Assembly (NCBI GenBank): GCA_019054805.1
Contig: JAHQIY010000013.1
Location: 2,604,001 to 2,668,000, forward strand
Reading direction: 5' to 3'
DNA length: 64,000 nucleotides
DNA from: Brachionus manjavacas
Lineage: Eukaryota; Rotifera; Eurotatoria; Ploima; Brachionidae
Position 1 is the first letter of the stretch; every line of letters starts with the position of its first letter. This document shows, in pieces, positions 10,886 through 20,486 of this stretch. The position numbers and the translations under genes are program-made. Under the pieces are notes generated by a model. The model was not told the origin of the DNA and ran no database searches. It saw nothing but the letters and a program-made list of their open reading frames with translations.

Positions 10886-11959
10886 TTTTAAAATTGCTTA
10901 ATTATGTTGATAAGCTTAGTTTTATAAAATTTTAATCTGTCTTGAAATAGAAAAAAAATTTTGCTTTTCTCTTAGCAAAAAAATATGCTTTTCAGCACAA
11001 ATGACTTCTAAAAACAACAATTTTGTGATAAACAGAAAAAATAATTATATACACAAAATGTTTATTAAGTTATTTATTTTATTTATTTATTTGTTTTCTG
11101 TACCGAGCTAAGGGAAAGGAAAGGAAGAGGAAAATAATTAAAATAAAGTTAAAAAAAATAAAGAAAAGAAATAAAATATTTAAAATCCTCATGGTGCATA
11201 ATATTGGAGGGGGTATCATATTTCAGCTTCAAAATAGATCGAACTGCTGATTTTTGCATAAATTGTATTTTTGTTAGCTTTTGAGAAGGAATTTAAACGA
11301 GGAAAAGAAGATCCAAGATTGACTCTATCAAGGATTGTAAAGATTCCAAGCGTTTTTGGTTTTAGACACATAAGTTTTTTTCTCATATATCATGTAACAT
11401 TTCTTTTCAACAGAAATTTTCATTTTTAGGTACTTAATCATGTGTTCAAGATTTTCTATCTTTTTGAAAAAAAGGAGTCGAATAATCTGCAAAAAGAAGA
11501 GATTACTGGCAGTTTCTTTAGATTCTTTTTGGTATGTCAGTTGTGAAAATGCTAAAAAGAAGTGCCTTGTGGGACTCCTGCTTTAATAGGATATTGATCA
11601 CTTAGATAACCATTTACATTTATTCTAAAAGATCTTAAATGCTGAAACCATCATATCCAATAAATACAAGGAGGCAAATTAAGTCTAATTAGCTTGTAAA
11701 TTAATCCATCGTGCCCAACTCTATCAAAAGCTTTAGAAATGTCAAAATAAAGACAACAAACTTTTTACTTTCTATCAAAAGAGTACAACTTTTGAATAAG
11801 AAAATAAAGATTTGAGAGGCGGGTTAATGAATGATAAAAACAAGTATACCGTAATGCATTGCCCCCTAATGCGGCATTTATTTTCAGAATTCTGGATTTT
11901 AATGCATGCATTTAACCCACTTTTTTTTCCAGATTATTTTCTCTCGCTAGCTTCTCTCT

Positions 11960-12463
11960 CACGTGCTTCTTTTTCTAGAGTTTTTTTATTTTTGATTCCC
12001 TTTTTGCGGCAATGTGAAATATTAGTACAAAAATTACAGTACAAAAAGCAAAAACGCTATAATTTTTTTTCTAATTGTGTAAAAATGGTTCTGTAAACAG
12101 TACAATATTGTACAAATTTTTTAGAAACGAATACCAAGCTCTGCAAAAACTCTGCAATTTAATTGCAGATATTAATCATATATTTTTTGATGGTGTGCAT
12201 TTTACAGAAAAATGCAGAGTTTTTGCAGAGCTTGGTATTCGTTTCTAAAAAATTTGTACAATATTGTACTGTTTACAGAACCATTTTTACACAATTAGAA
12301 AAAAAATTATAGCGTTTTTGCTTTTTGTACTGTAATTTTTGTACTAATATTTCACATAGCCCTTTTTGCGACCACCACGGCCTTTTCTGGTTGGTTCTAC
12401 ATCTGCTGCTGTTTCGGGACTTTCATTTTCGACTTCTGACTGAGCATTAGCAGCTTTACTCAT
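11960..12463 (-). pseudogene. Coding remnant inside the MITE, split by a palindrome
   Basis: From the ATG at 12,463 the minus strand reads MSKAANAQSEVENESPETAA, then EPTRKGRGGRKKG with an AT-hook-like RGGRKKG. The frame is then cut by the palindrome; beyond it (about 12,010 to 11,965) it resumes as IKNKKTLEKEAREREASERK and a stop. This small basic/acidic peptide looks like the N-terminal relic of the parent transposase after internal deletion; the catalytic part is absent. Confidence 0.45.
12012..12355. mobile_element. Near-perfect palindrome (fold-back element) nested in the MITE
   Basis: Arms of about 144 bp (12,012-12,155 and 12,212-12,355) are reverse complements with no mismatch that I can see, around a ~56-bp loop. 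Outer ends read GGC(A/T)ATGTGAAATATTAG. The flanking CGCAAAAAGGG is duplicated, giving either an 8-bp (GCAAAAAG) or 10-bp (CGCAAAAAGG) target duplication depending on where the end is set; these would suggest hAT or MULE respectively. It would form a strong hairpin. Confidence 0.85.
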
Positions 12464-12800
12464 AAGCATTAAAACTCAAAATTTTAACTTTACATGCATG
12501 AATTATGTCCGAAGAACATTTTTTGTGTTTCAAATTTTGAAACAATTGAAAAAATAGAAAAATATATTTTTATTATTTTTTACATATTTAATGCGGCATT
12601 TGTACCAAAATTTTGACATTAACTGCAGCATTTTTAGTCGCAGCGTATCTGGAAAAAAAAGTGGGTTAAATGCAGCATTAAAATCCAGAATTCTGGTTTA
12701 AAGTGCAATGCATTAGGGGGCAAGGCATTACGGTACTTTTGAATAGTTTATTAAATAATTGTTGAGCTCTAACAATTTATATAGTAAGTGTAATAACTAA

Positions 12801-13767
12801 AATATATCCCTCCTAGCCCTTGAATCACCCAGTCAAGCTAAAATCGATGACTTCATGGATGTTTCATCTATGAATCATCTCATTTTTAATGCATGAAAAA
12901 TGTTTTTGGATTAAAACCAGGAATTTTTCATCTTTTTCTCTTCAGAATATTAAAAAATGACCCAATCATGAAAAACTTAGCATTTTCATCGTTGCTTCAT
13001 TCTTGAATCATCTCATTAATTATGATTGAATTATTTGGATTAAAGCCAAGAAAACGTTCAAGACCTGATTAATTTGATTGTGATGTTGTGTTTTTGGTTC
13101 TTAGACTTTTTCATTTTGCTTTTGAATTTACTAAATAGATGTTTCGATTTTGACTTTCCCTTTCAATAGAACTGATCATGAGAAAATTCAGTTTTTCAAA
13201 CAGAAATTAAACGAAACAAATTTAGTTAGTTGGCATTTGTAAAAAATTTCAAAATTTCTTTGTGAAAAGATTCCAAGAAAAATTGCTTGGAATCATTTAA
13301 TTTTATTATTGAAAAGCCATAAATATAATTTTAATTTTTACTTATTTAGATATTGCCTAAAACTTTTTAAATTACCGAAATAATAAGAAAAAAATAACCA
13401 ATATTATAAAATCAGCCAGTTTAGAAGAATTCCTTACTCTAATAGCCAAAAGCGATGAAGCTGATACATCCAATAATTCTGGGAGTCGATATTTAGTGAT
13501 AATTCATGTTCAGTTGTTTATTCAGTTTATCAGCCCTTATTGAATCAGAAATTTAAGTCTTTCTATTGAGGAAAAAGTGAATTGATGTTCGCCTTAATCA
13601 AGAGTCTAAATTAATTTTGAATTATGATTTTGATTATTAAAATCAGTTGAAAAAAACTTTTTAAATTTTTGCTCATTATTATCTTAAAAATTATTTGAAA
13701 ATTTAAAAAACTATCTTTTAATAATTAAATAAATTATGATGCATTAAAAAAAAAATTTGCGATATCT
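12801..13767. other. AT-rich insert with a degenerate direct repeat
   Basis: Two diverged copies of a ~60-bp unit (TGAATCATCTCATT ... TTTGGATTAAA(A/G)CCA) lie at about 12,870-12,925 and 13,001-13,053. Around 13,400-13,540 a short frame (EEFLTLIAKSDEADTSNN) looks protein-like but I do not recognise it. The stretch separates the LINE from the RING N-terminal half. Confidence 0.4.
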
Positions 13768-14718
13768 TTATGTCACAAAAAAGCATGAACAAAACTTAAT
13801 ATGACAAAGCTTAATATTAAATTGTCCCATGGGATATGCGAACAAAAAAGTGCCATCGGCAAAATTGTGAATGTAGACACTGTCGTAGAATATCGGATCA
13901 ATGGAGCTCAGTCTATAGTTTAGGTCTATTTGTTGGAATTGTTCTAATTTCAAAAAGCACTCGCTAATATTTTCGACTATAAGATTTCCGATCGAAATTT
14001 TCTCAATGGGTCTAAAAAATATCAACTTGTCATTAAAAAGAGACTGTTTGAACAAATTTGTCCTTGAATCTATTGACTTGAGAAGATGTTTGCTCTTTTC
14101 CAAAGCTTGTCTTATGTCAACTTCCTTAACAACTTGAAAATTGATGTAGTCTGTCCATTTGGCCTGGAAATTCTCACTTTCAGACAAAATTTGAGTCGAG
14201 TCATTTTGGCCATTTTTTGCCAGATCCACACAATTCAGCAAACATTGGCTCTCGTACTTGTTAACTCTTGCTATAGACTCCTCTGTTTGCTTCTGTATTT
14301 CGTCAATTAGCAGTTTGCCAGCTACTTGGATTTCATTGCGTGTTCTGGTGCAGAAATTTTTCACTGTTTTGGTTGCGCTCACTTTTTCCAAGCTTAAGTC
14401 TGCACATGAATCTTTTAGAGAATTCAACAGCGCTCTCAATTGATTGATCAAATGAGACTGGCTGATTTTCAAGTTTTCCTGGTCGATGAGCTTCTGGACG
14501 GGTTTATTTTGCGGGAAAGAGTCCATAGGGGCAAAAAGTTGATGAAAAAAGTTACAAAAGTCACACTGGTAGCCCTTGTTGTTTTGGTCATCTGTTGAGA
14601 TGGGGATGCATTTGTTACAAAGCGTTTCGCCACAAGGCAATAGTCGAGGATCTTCGAATTTCTTTTTGCATTTTGAACACGTCAAAATGTCTGCCAAAAT
14701 TTCCTCTTCAAAAAACAT
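13768..14718 (-). pseudogene. N-terminal half of broken RING protein copy
   Basis: 316 residues: RING-type Cys pattern at the N terminus (C14-x2-C17, C29, C34-x2-C37, C52-x2-C55), then a helical, probably coiled-coil region, then the start of the C-terminal domain (FADGTFLFAYPMG). After FNIKL the frame diverges into 12 unrelated residues and stops, where foreign sequence begins. The stretch 14,006-14,649 is identical in every base to 44,744-45,387 of the intact gene, while the first ~70 bp and the part after 14,006 are clearly diverged, which indicates gene conversion. A truncated RING/coiled-coil protein could in principle still be made. Confidence 0.75.
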
Positions 14719-15039
14719 GAAAAATACTTTTCTTTAGATTCTAAAGTATAGTTTTTGAAATTGTTCAAAAATTTTTTTTCTGGCTTCTAAAATTAAATCA
14801 GGTCTTATTTCTAAATTAGAGAGTGATTAAATTTTTTAAATTTTTGTTTTAAATGCTCTAAAATTATCTAAAACAAGCACACTTTCTTATTTATCAGTAC
14901 TTCTAGATTCATTAAAAATTCCAAATTTTCACATTATTTTGACTTAAGAATTTTACTTATAACTGACTAATTAAGAAAAAATTAAATAATTTCAAAACAT
15001 TAATTGAAATGATTTTATTTATTACAATATTCCCCTTAG
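14719..15039. other. AT-rich stretch upstream of the RING copy
   Basis: This would hold the promoter of the broken RING gene (minus strand). It contains only poly-A/T-rich sequence; no motif can be singled out. Confidence 0.4.
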
Positions 15040-15230
15040 GCTTCTTCAAATTTCTGGCTCGCCGATTTAAACATGATAGGGCTCTTATCATTTTTCCAAT
15101 TCATCTCTCCATTTCACTTTTGAATTCTTTTCTATTTCAGAATTTGTTTTGTCACATATTGAAAACTAGTTCGTTCCAAAAAAAGTAGTCACAAGGATTT
15201 AGATTAGGAGAATTTGGAGGTCAATTGTAT
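15040..15230 (-). pseudogene. Mariner-type transposase C-terminal scrap
   Basis: The minus strand reads PPNSPNLNPCDYFFWNEL near 15,215-15,160, the typical third-acidic-residue block of Tc1/mariner transposases (S-P-D-L-(N/A)-P-x-D-Y-x-x-(F/W)), followed by decayed sequence with stops. No terminal repeats were found; only a fragment remains. Confidence 0.65.
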
Positions 15231-15339
15231 TTAAACAAAAATCAACTCTGGCTATTTTTCAAATTAGAATTTTGCATAAAAATAAATTTAGAAAAAATTA
15301 GTAAAAATTTTTTTTTATTCAAAGTCTTATCATAAGGAA

Positions 15340-15560
15340 AAAAATCAACTACTGTATCGGTAAAATCTTCACTATTGATGAAGGCGTCAAACAAGGAGGA
15401 ATCCCTTATCCCTATTTATTCAATTTCTTTTTAAACGAGCTTGTGATGACATAATTATTATATTCCCAGAAGCTAGACATTTCCAAATTCTTCTTGATAT
15501 AGTTTTTGAGTATTCGAGGTTTTGGAAAATAATTAAGCAATTGAGCAAATTAAGAATAAC
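15340..15560 (+). pseudogene. RT fragment of another LINE type
   Basis: Reads GVKQGGIPYPYLFNFFLNEL (motif B region) and, after a frameshift, ARHFQILLDIVFEYSRFWKI. The GVxQGGxxxPxLFNxxL form differs from the GVPQGS form of LINE-A and the CR1-like copy, so this comes from a third LINE lineage. Too short to classify further. Confidence 0.6.
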
Positions 15561-15837
15561 AATGAAATAGATCAATCAATTTTAATAGAAACAAAGCTTA
15601 TAAGCTAAAAAGAAATTTAGGGACTAAATTCAGAAAGAGAAAATTTTATGAAAAGCTAATAATTGAAGACTACAATAATGAGATAAATTCAACCGGTTTT
15701 TAAAAATCAGTCACAATTAAAACCGGTTATAAAACCCGGTGAGCATAACTTTTTTTTGAAATCGACTTGATTTTTAATACTTTATTTTTAGGCAAAAGAG
15801 AAACTCTTTATATTTTTAATAGTTAAATTATTTTAGC
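15561..15837. other. Spacer
   Basis: AT-rich. It contains an AACCGG-based imperfect repeat (CAACCGGTTTT, AAACCGGTTATAAAACCCGG) near 15,693-15,742, otherwise nothing recognisable. Confidence 0.35.
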
Positions 15838-15841
15838 TTAA

Positions 15842-16733
15842 CACTCAAAGGTCCAATTTTTTTTTATTACGTTAAGGACCAAAGGGGTCCAAAAAACCCC
15901 TAAAATAAGATTTGCTTTTTAGATAAAATAAACTAGATTATTTTTTCAAATTATGTTAAAAAATGTTACAGATTGCAAAAATAAATGTCTTTTATCAATT
16001 TTGTTATACTTTCAAAAAAAAAATGTCTAGATTTAAGTAAAAACCTAAAATTTAAAAAAAAAAAAATTTGATATAAATTCAAGAAAAAATATTTTTATCT
16101 ATATTTATTTAATATTTTTAAATAATAATTATTTTATTTTCTTTATCTTTCAATCTTATCCATATCGTTCCATTTTTCGAAGTTTTGTCTATGTTAGTTT
16201 CTTCAGTTTCTTCTTTATTAGAGTCTTCATCTAAATCATATTCAGCATTAGGCTGATTTGTTGTTTCCATTTTATCTTCAAAATCATTATCAAAGTCATC
16301 ATTATCCTCATAATCATTATCATCATCATCAGAGGCTACTGATTGGGTATCATCCGCATTTCTAAGAAGTTCAAGGGCTTGTAAGGCAGCTTTTCGTCGA
16401 GACATGGTTCATAAAATTGTAATTTCTAAAAAGAATTATTTAATTTAAGTAGATTTTGAAATTTAAAGCATAATTATCTTGGTCTTCAATTTATTTTACA
16501 AAAAAAAGACAATATTTCTGTTGGGTCCAAAAAACCCCTCTTGGGCCTTAACGTATAAATTATTTTTTTTGCAGAAAAATAAAAAGATTTTAAAACAAAA
16601 ATGAATTAATTATTATATTTTTTTGATTTTAGATTTGATGAAAAAAAAAATTGTCAAAAATGATTAAATATATTGAGCAAAGAGCAAAATAAGCATCAAA
16701 AAGGGTCTTTAAAACCCCTTGGTCTTTTGAGTG
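15842..16733. mobile_element. piggyBac-like non-autonomous element (TTAA target)
   Basis: 892 bp flanked on both sides by TTAA (15,838-15,841 and 16,734-16,737), the defining target of piggyBac elements. The ends are imperfect inverted repeats: CACTCAAAGGTCCAA on the left and CACTCAAAAGACCAAGG read inward on the right. Subterminal inverted blocks (ACGTTAAGG(A/C)CCAA and GGTCCAAAAAACCCC) occur near 15,872-15,903 and 16,520-16,553. It holds a short acidic ORF but no catalytic domain, so it needs a transposase from elsewhere. Confidence 0.8.
16118..16405 (-). CDS. Acidic ORF inside the piggyBac-like element
   Basis: 95 residues: a short basic start (MSRRKAALQALELL), then a long Asp/Glu/Asn-rich segment, ending SKNGTIW before a short basic tail. 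Autonomous piggyBac transposases often start with such an acidic, disordered region followed by a W-containing block ahead of the DDD domain, so I read it as the surviving N terminus of the parent transposase after internal deletion. Whether it is translated is unknown; the frame is fully open. Confidence 0.5.
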   Translation of the reverse strand: MSRRKAALQALELLRNADDTQSVASDDDDNDYEDNDDFDNDFEDKMETTNQPNAEYDLDEDSNKEETEETNIDKTSKNGTIWIRLKDKENKIIII

Positions 16734-16974
16734 TTAAGTAAAAATTTTCAAAATAAAAAGGAATAAAAAATTAAATATAAAGTAAAAAAGTAGTAAATAT
16801 TTTATAAGTAGTTTTTTAAGATGGATTTCTTATCACAAATAAATAGAATGTTTTACAAAAAAAGGATACAAAATAATTAGTTAATATTACGAAAAAATAA
16901 TTAAATGTAGCTATCACATTAAACAATAGATGTTCTGCAGATTTTAGGAAATGTGCAAAAAAAAGATGAATTAG

Positions 16975-17205
16975 TTTAAATGTCTCTTTTCTACCCTAGC
17001 GGAAAATGGGGAGGCTTTCAACTTCTCTAGTACCTTTTATTTTTGATCTGATAGAGAGGTTACCGCATCGAGTTGATCATCTACACCGCATGAAAGGGAT
17101 ATTTTGAAGATTTTTTCCACTCTCAGCGAGTCTTGAAACCTCGATCCTCTACTTGCATGAATGACACACAAACCATTTGACTATACGAGCTTTGGTGAAT
17201 TAGTT
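16975..17205 (-). repeat. Possible tRNA-derived SINE
   Basis: Read on the minus strand from about 17,205, the sequence has an A-box-like TATAGTCAAATGGTT and, about 40 bp on, a B-box-like AGGTTTCAAGACTC, in tRNA-like spacing. A 5-bp anticodon-type stem with wobble pairs can be drawn around GTCATTC. The acceptor stem is not convincing, so it is not a functional tRNA. Non-tRNA sequence continues to about 16,975. The call rests on the two boxes only. Confidence 0.3.
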
Positions 17206-17358
17206 ACATGCGATGAATTATTAGATATGTTAGCAACTCCGAAACCAGCTGATGTCCAGAGAGGATTACTGTCAGGACTAAAAACCATTAAAAATAACGC
17301 CTTGTGCATAAGAGTAAGCATGGATCCTTGCAATTCTTTGATCCAAAGGGAGAATTAA
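17161..17358 (+). other. Unassigned open frame next to the MAM gene
   Basis: 65 codons with a protein-like composition (VTCDELLDMLATPKPADVQ). It overlaps the possible SINE head on the other strand. I do not recognise it. A donor-like GTAAGC within it is in phase 0, which would not match the phase-1 acceptor of the first MAM exon, so there is no support for joining them. Confidence 0.2.
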
Positions 17359-17671
17359 TATTCATTCCAAACAGCCAAGGGATTTTGTCCCAAATTATTT
17401 TTTAAATAAATAAATATATCTCACTATAAATTTTTTCTCTCTGAAATTACTTGTTAAACTTCTTAACTTGATAGTTTCAAGGTGATCAATTCTTCTTGAA
17501 CTGCACGACTATAATCACTTGTAACCAAAATTAACAGTAACAAACCATGAAAAAAAAAGCAAAATCTTTTTACTCACCTAAGCCAAAAACATAAAAATAT
17601 CAAAATTATGCTACACTTCCAATTTATTTAAATATTTAGTCTAAGTTAAATGAATTAATTTTATTTTCTAG

Positions 17672-18212
17672 CTCCTGAATGGATTTTGGCTGATATACCT
17701 TTGAAATCCGATGAAAACTTCCAAGTAAATAATTAAATAAAAAAAAAACTTATTTTAAAATTCGATTAAAAATTTTAATTAAAGATTGTGATCGAAACTG
17801 TAAATGGAAATTCTCAAATAGTAACTTTTATTAAATAAAAAAACGCCAAGATAAATAAATATTAAGGCTATCGATGATTTGTCATTCACTCCATCATGTA
17901 GGATCAATACAATTGACGAATTACCAAGCTATGTATTTACCACGCCACAACCTGATGCCACATGTCCATCTCCTAACCAGATAAGATGTGAAACAAGCAA
18001 TGAATGCATTTACATTAAAGATCTGTGCAATTTTAGATACGACTGCAATGACAAATCTGATGAACTCGCTTGTCCTTGTGCATGCAACTTTGATGGTACT
18101 AACGATAATTTATGCTCATGGAAAAATGATCCCAAAGATTCTGATCAGCTTTTGACCATTAAGTGGAATGTTGGTACCAGTTCACAGTTCAAAAATAGCG
18201 GACCTCAATTTG
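17672..18212 (+). CDS. MAM / LDL-receptor class A / MAM gene, three internal exons
   Basis: Exons are 17,672-17,724, 17,785-17,820 and 17,867-18,212, each bounded by AG and GT. Joined, they read the second half of a MAM domain (WILADIPLKSDENFQ, IVIETVNGNSQI, AIDDLSFTPSC), then an LDL-receptor class A module with six Cys and the calcium motif DCNDKSDE (about 17,964-18,079), then the start of another MAM domain (CNFDGTNDNLCSWKND). Introns are only 60 and 46 nt. The first exon begins, and the last ends, in phase 1. The product would be an extracellular or membrane-anchored adhesion or receptor-like protein. Earlier and later exons were not found; 18,213 onwards is repeat-rich, so the gene is partial or truncated here. 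Confidence 0.85.
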
Positions 18213-20234
18213 GTATGTACATTTTCAAATTATTTTCTATGTTTAGCATAAAGGCCTATTAGGGAATGATAGTTTTAGATGTTTTTTAAAAAGGGATTAA
18301 TTATAAGTATTGTTTTAAATAAATAGCATTTGAATTTACTCTTGACTAATTAAATTTATTTTTAAATTTGCATTTGAATTTAAACAAATTTTTTATTTGC
18401 TTTTGAATTAAGACATTTTTTTTACTATAAACCCAGAAAAAAATGATCTCAAATTTAAAACATATTAATTTTGAATATAAAATAGAAAATAATATAAAAT
18501 AATAAGCTTAATAAAGCGAAAAAATTCTTCTTCATTTTTTTTTTCCAATAAATTCAAGATATTTCTAAATAATATAAAAAATTGATTTTTTTATTCAATT
18601 AAAAACTAACTTATATTTTCAAAAGTGAGTCAGACTCAAGATTTTTTAGATACAACCGTTTATACTCTATCGGTTCACAAATATTTTTATTTTTTTTCAA
18701 TCTTTTTTTTTTAAAAATTTAAATAATATTAAGATTTTTTTAAGTCAATAACACAATTTAAATTTTTTCAGTTTAAATTTGAATTCAAATTGGTTTAATC
18801 TTTTGTATTTGAATTAGAAAATGTATCCAATGCTGAAATTACATTGAAAAAGTGCGATGTTTCAAACATTTTTTTCAGTTTCAAAAAAAAAATAATTTCA
18901 ACTTAAAATTGCAAGCATTTTCATATTTGAAATTAAACTCTTTGGTGATATAGAATGAGTTTAATTTTTATTTGGAAATTTGAAAAAAAAAAACTTTTAT
19001 TGAAATTTTAACTTTTAAACAATTCATTTATTTATTTTTTATATTAAAAACACATGAAAAACTAAAAAAAGTTAAATAATATAAAATAAAAAAAAATGAA
19101 TAAAAATAAAAAAATAAATAAATAATTCATTAGATTAAAGTTTATATTCAATCGTTGAAAATCTGGATCCAGTCGGTTAGATGAACCAAAGTTCACTTAT
19201 TATCCAAAAAATTCTTGTTCTAAAACTTAGTTTTCTTCATTTAAAATTTTTACTTTAGTGATTATTTAATTTCGTTTGGTGCATTTTAACAAATACTTAA
19301 TTTTATTTATTTTTTTTTATTTTTTTTCATTTTGCGCCAATTCTGGCGATGTATTAAAATTAAAAATGAAAAGTGTAAAAAGTAAAATGTAAGACAGAAA
19401 ATAATTATACAAATTTGTAAATAAAAAATGAAATGAAGATTATTTTGTTAATTTAGTTTCAATTAAAAGAATAATTTATAATTTGTACTTACTAGAGTTT
19501 TAATTTTTTTTTTTCATAATAAAACATAAAAATATAAAATATTTAATTAATGAAAAAAATGGAAAACAGAGCGTAGTAAGTTTTTTAAACATCAAATATT
19601 ATCTTTAAGGATCATCATATCACAAACCAAAAGTCAAAATTTATAAAAAAACTTAAAGTTTTTCATGTTTGCAATATTAACTTGAAATTATTTTTTTTTC
19701 GAAACTGAAAAAAATATTTGAACTTTTTCAATGTAATTTCAACATTGGATACATTTTCTAATTCAAACACAAAAAAATAAACCAATTTTAATTTCAGTTT
19801 AAATTTGAGTTCAAATTTTATTTTAAATTTAAATCGAAATAAATCAAATTATTTGTTCAAATCGTCAATTTGATGTACAACACTAATTAAAAGATTTTAA
19901 AAAGAACGATTATCAGCAAATTGAAGTTCATGATCAAATGTAAATTTCAAAATGTTAAATTTTAAATTAACAAAAAAGTTTTTTTATCAATTTTTTAATA
20001 ATAAACGACTAAACTTTATTATACATATTTTTTTTTAATTTTTTGCTCGAAAAAAATTTATTTATTTCGGTCTGAAGTTCAAATTAAAAATTAAATATTT
20101 TGGTTTACAAATTTAAGATTTTGGAAGAATCTTCAAGATGCCTAATTATCTAAGATAATTTTGAAAATCTATCAATTGAGATCCATCAGGATCCGATTGC
20201 GTATCACACTATCCAAATCTAAACAAATTGATGA
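18213..20234. repeat. Long AT-rich region with a large inverted repeat
   Basis: Arms at about 18,765-18,960 and 19,625-19,820 are reverse complements with scattered differences (for example GAAAATGTATCCAATG(C/T)TGAAATTACATTG versus its complement near 19,730-19,760). Similarity may extend outward to about 18,300 and 19,890. No coding sequence and no firm target duplication. It is probably a decayed DNA transposon and may have cut off the rest of the MAM gene. Confidence 0.5.
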
Positions 20235-20486
20235 AATCATTATTATTATTTATTTGTTTTCTGTTCGAGCATACGCTCCTTCAGATAAAAAAAATAAAAT
20301 GATTAAAACAGTTTAAAAAATTTTAAGATAAGATCTTAAGAGTCAGAAAATTTTTGTATAATTAGGTAGCATCTACATAGAGGAGTGGGATTCGTAATAA
20401 TTCTAGAATCGAAGCCTCTTTGATACTCCGAAACAAGTCTTTTAGTCAATCGAACTGAATAATCAAGAGCATTACGAAGGTTAAAT
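20235..20486 (-). mobile_element. LINE-B 3' end
   Basis: The 3' part of the same LINE as 24,400-25,140: GAAGCCTCTTTGATACTCCG, CTCTTAAGATCTTATC and the 3' hairpin GGAGCGTATGCTC with an AAATAAATA tail are shared. It stops abruptly at about 20,486, where the duplicated gene block begins. Confidence 0.75.

Larger units (their letters stand above)
11849..12733. mobile_element. MITE with TA target duplication and CCGTAATGC ends
   Basis: The ends are long inverted repeats: 11,849-11,937 and about 12,645-12,733 share CCGTAATGC, TTGCCCCCTAATGC, CAGAATTCTGGATTTTAATG and TTTAACCCACTTTTTTTTCC. Each end is flanked by TA (11,847-11,848 and 12,734-12,735), and removing the element rejoins LINE sequence. 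TA duplication suggests a Tc1/mariner- or pogo-superfamily parent. Inside is a broken reading frame on the minus strand and a nested palindrome. Confidence 0.8.
11050..12800 (-). mobile_element. LINE-A/B-like copy, interrupted by a MITE
   Basis: On the minus strand, RT sequence reads FLIQKLYSFDRK, then CLYFDISKAFDRVGHDGLIY (11,700-11,790), AGVPQG (about 11,570) and the thumb region, ending in a 3' UTR with CTTAGCTCGGTACAG (11,096-11,112) and an AAATAAATAA tail near 11,062-11,090. The part upstream of the MITE (12,736-12,800) continues the RT fingers. It is decayed by many stops. It lies inside the RING gene copy, which it helps to split. Confidence 0.75.

Noticed and set aside
10886-13767. 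Large intron joining the two RING half-genes
   Set aside because: No GT/AG pair that restores the intact protein was found at the break points, the gap is made of transposon sequence, and the paralog has no intron.
17110-17205. Functional tRNA gene
   Set aside because: A- and B-box-like words exist but the acceptor stem does not pair and the T stem has a mismatch.
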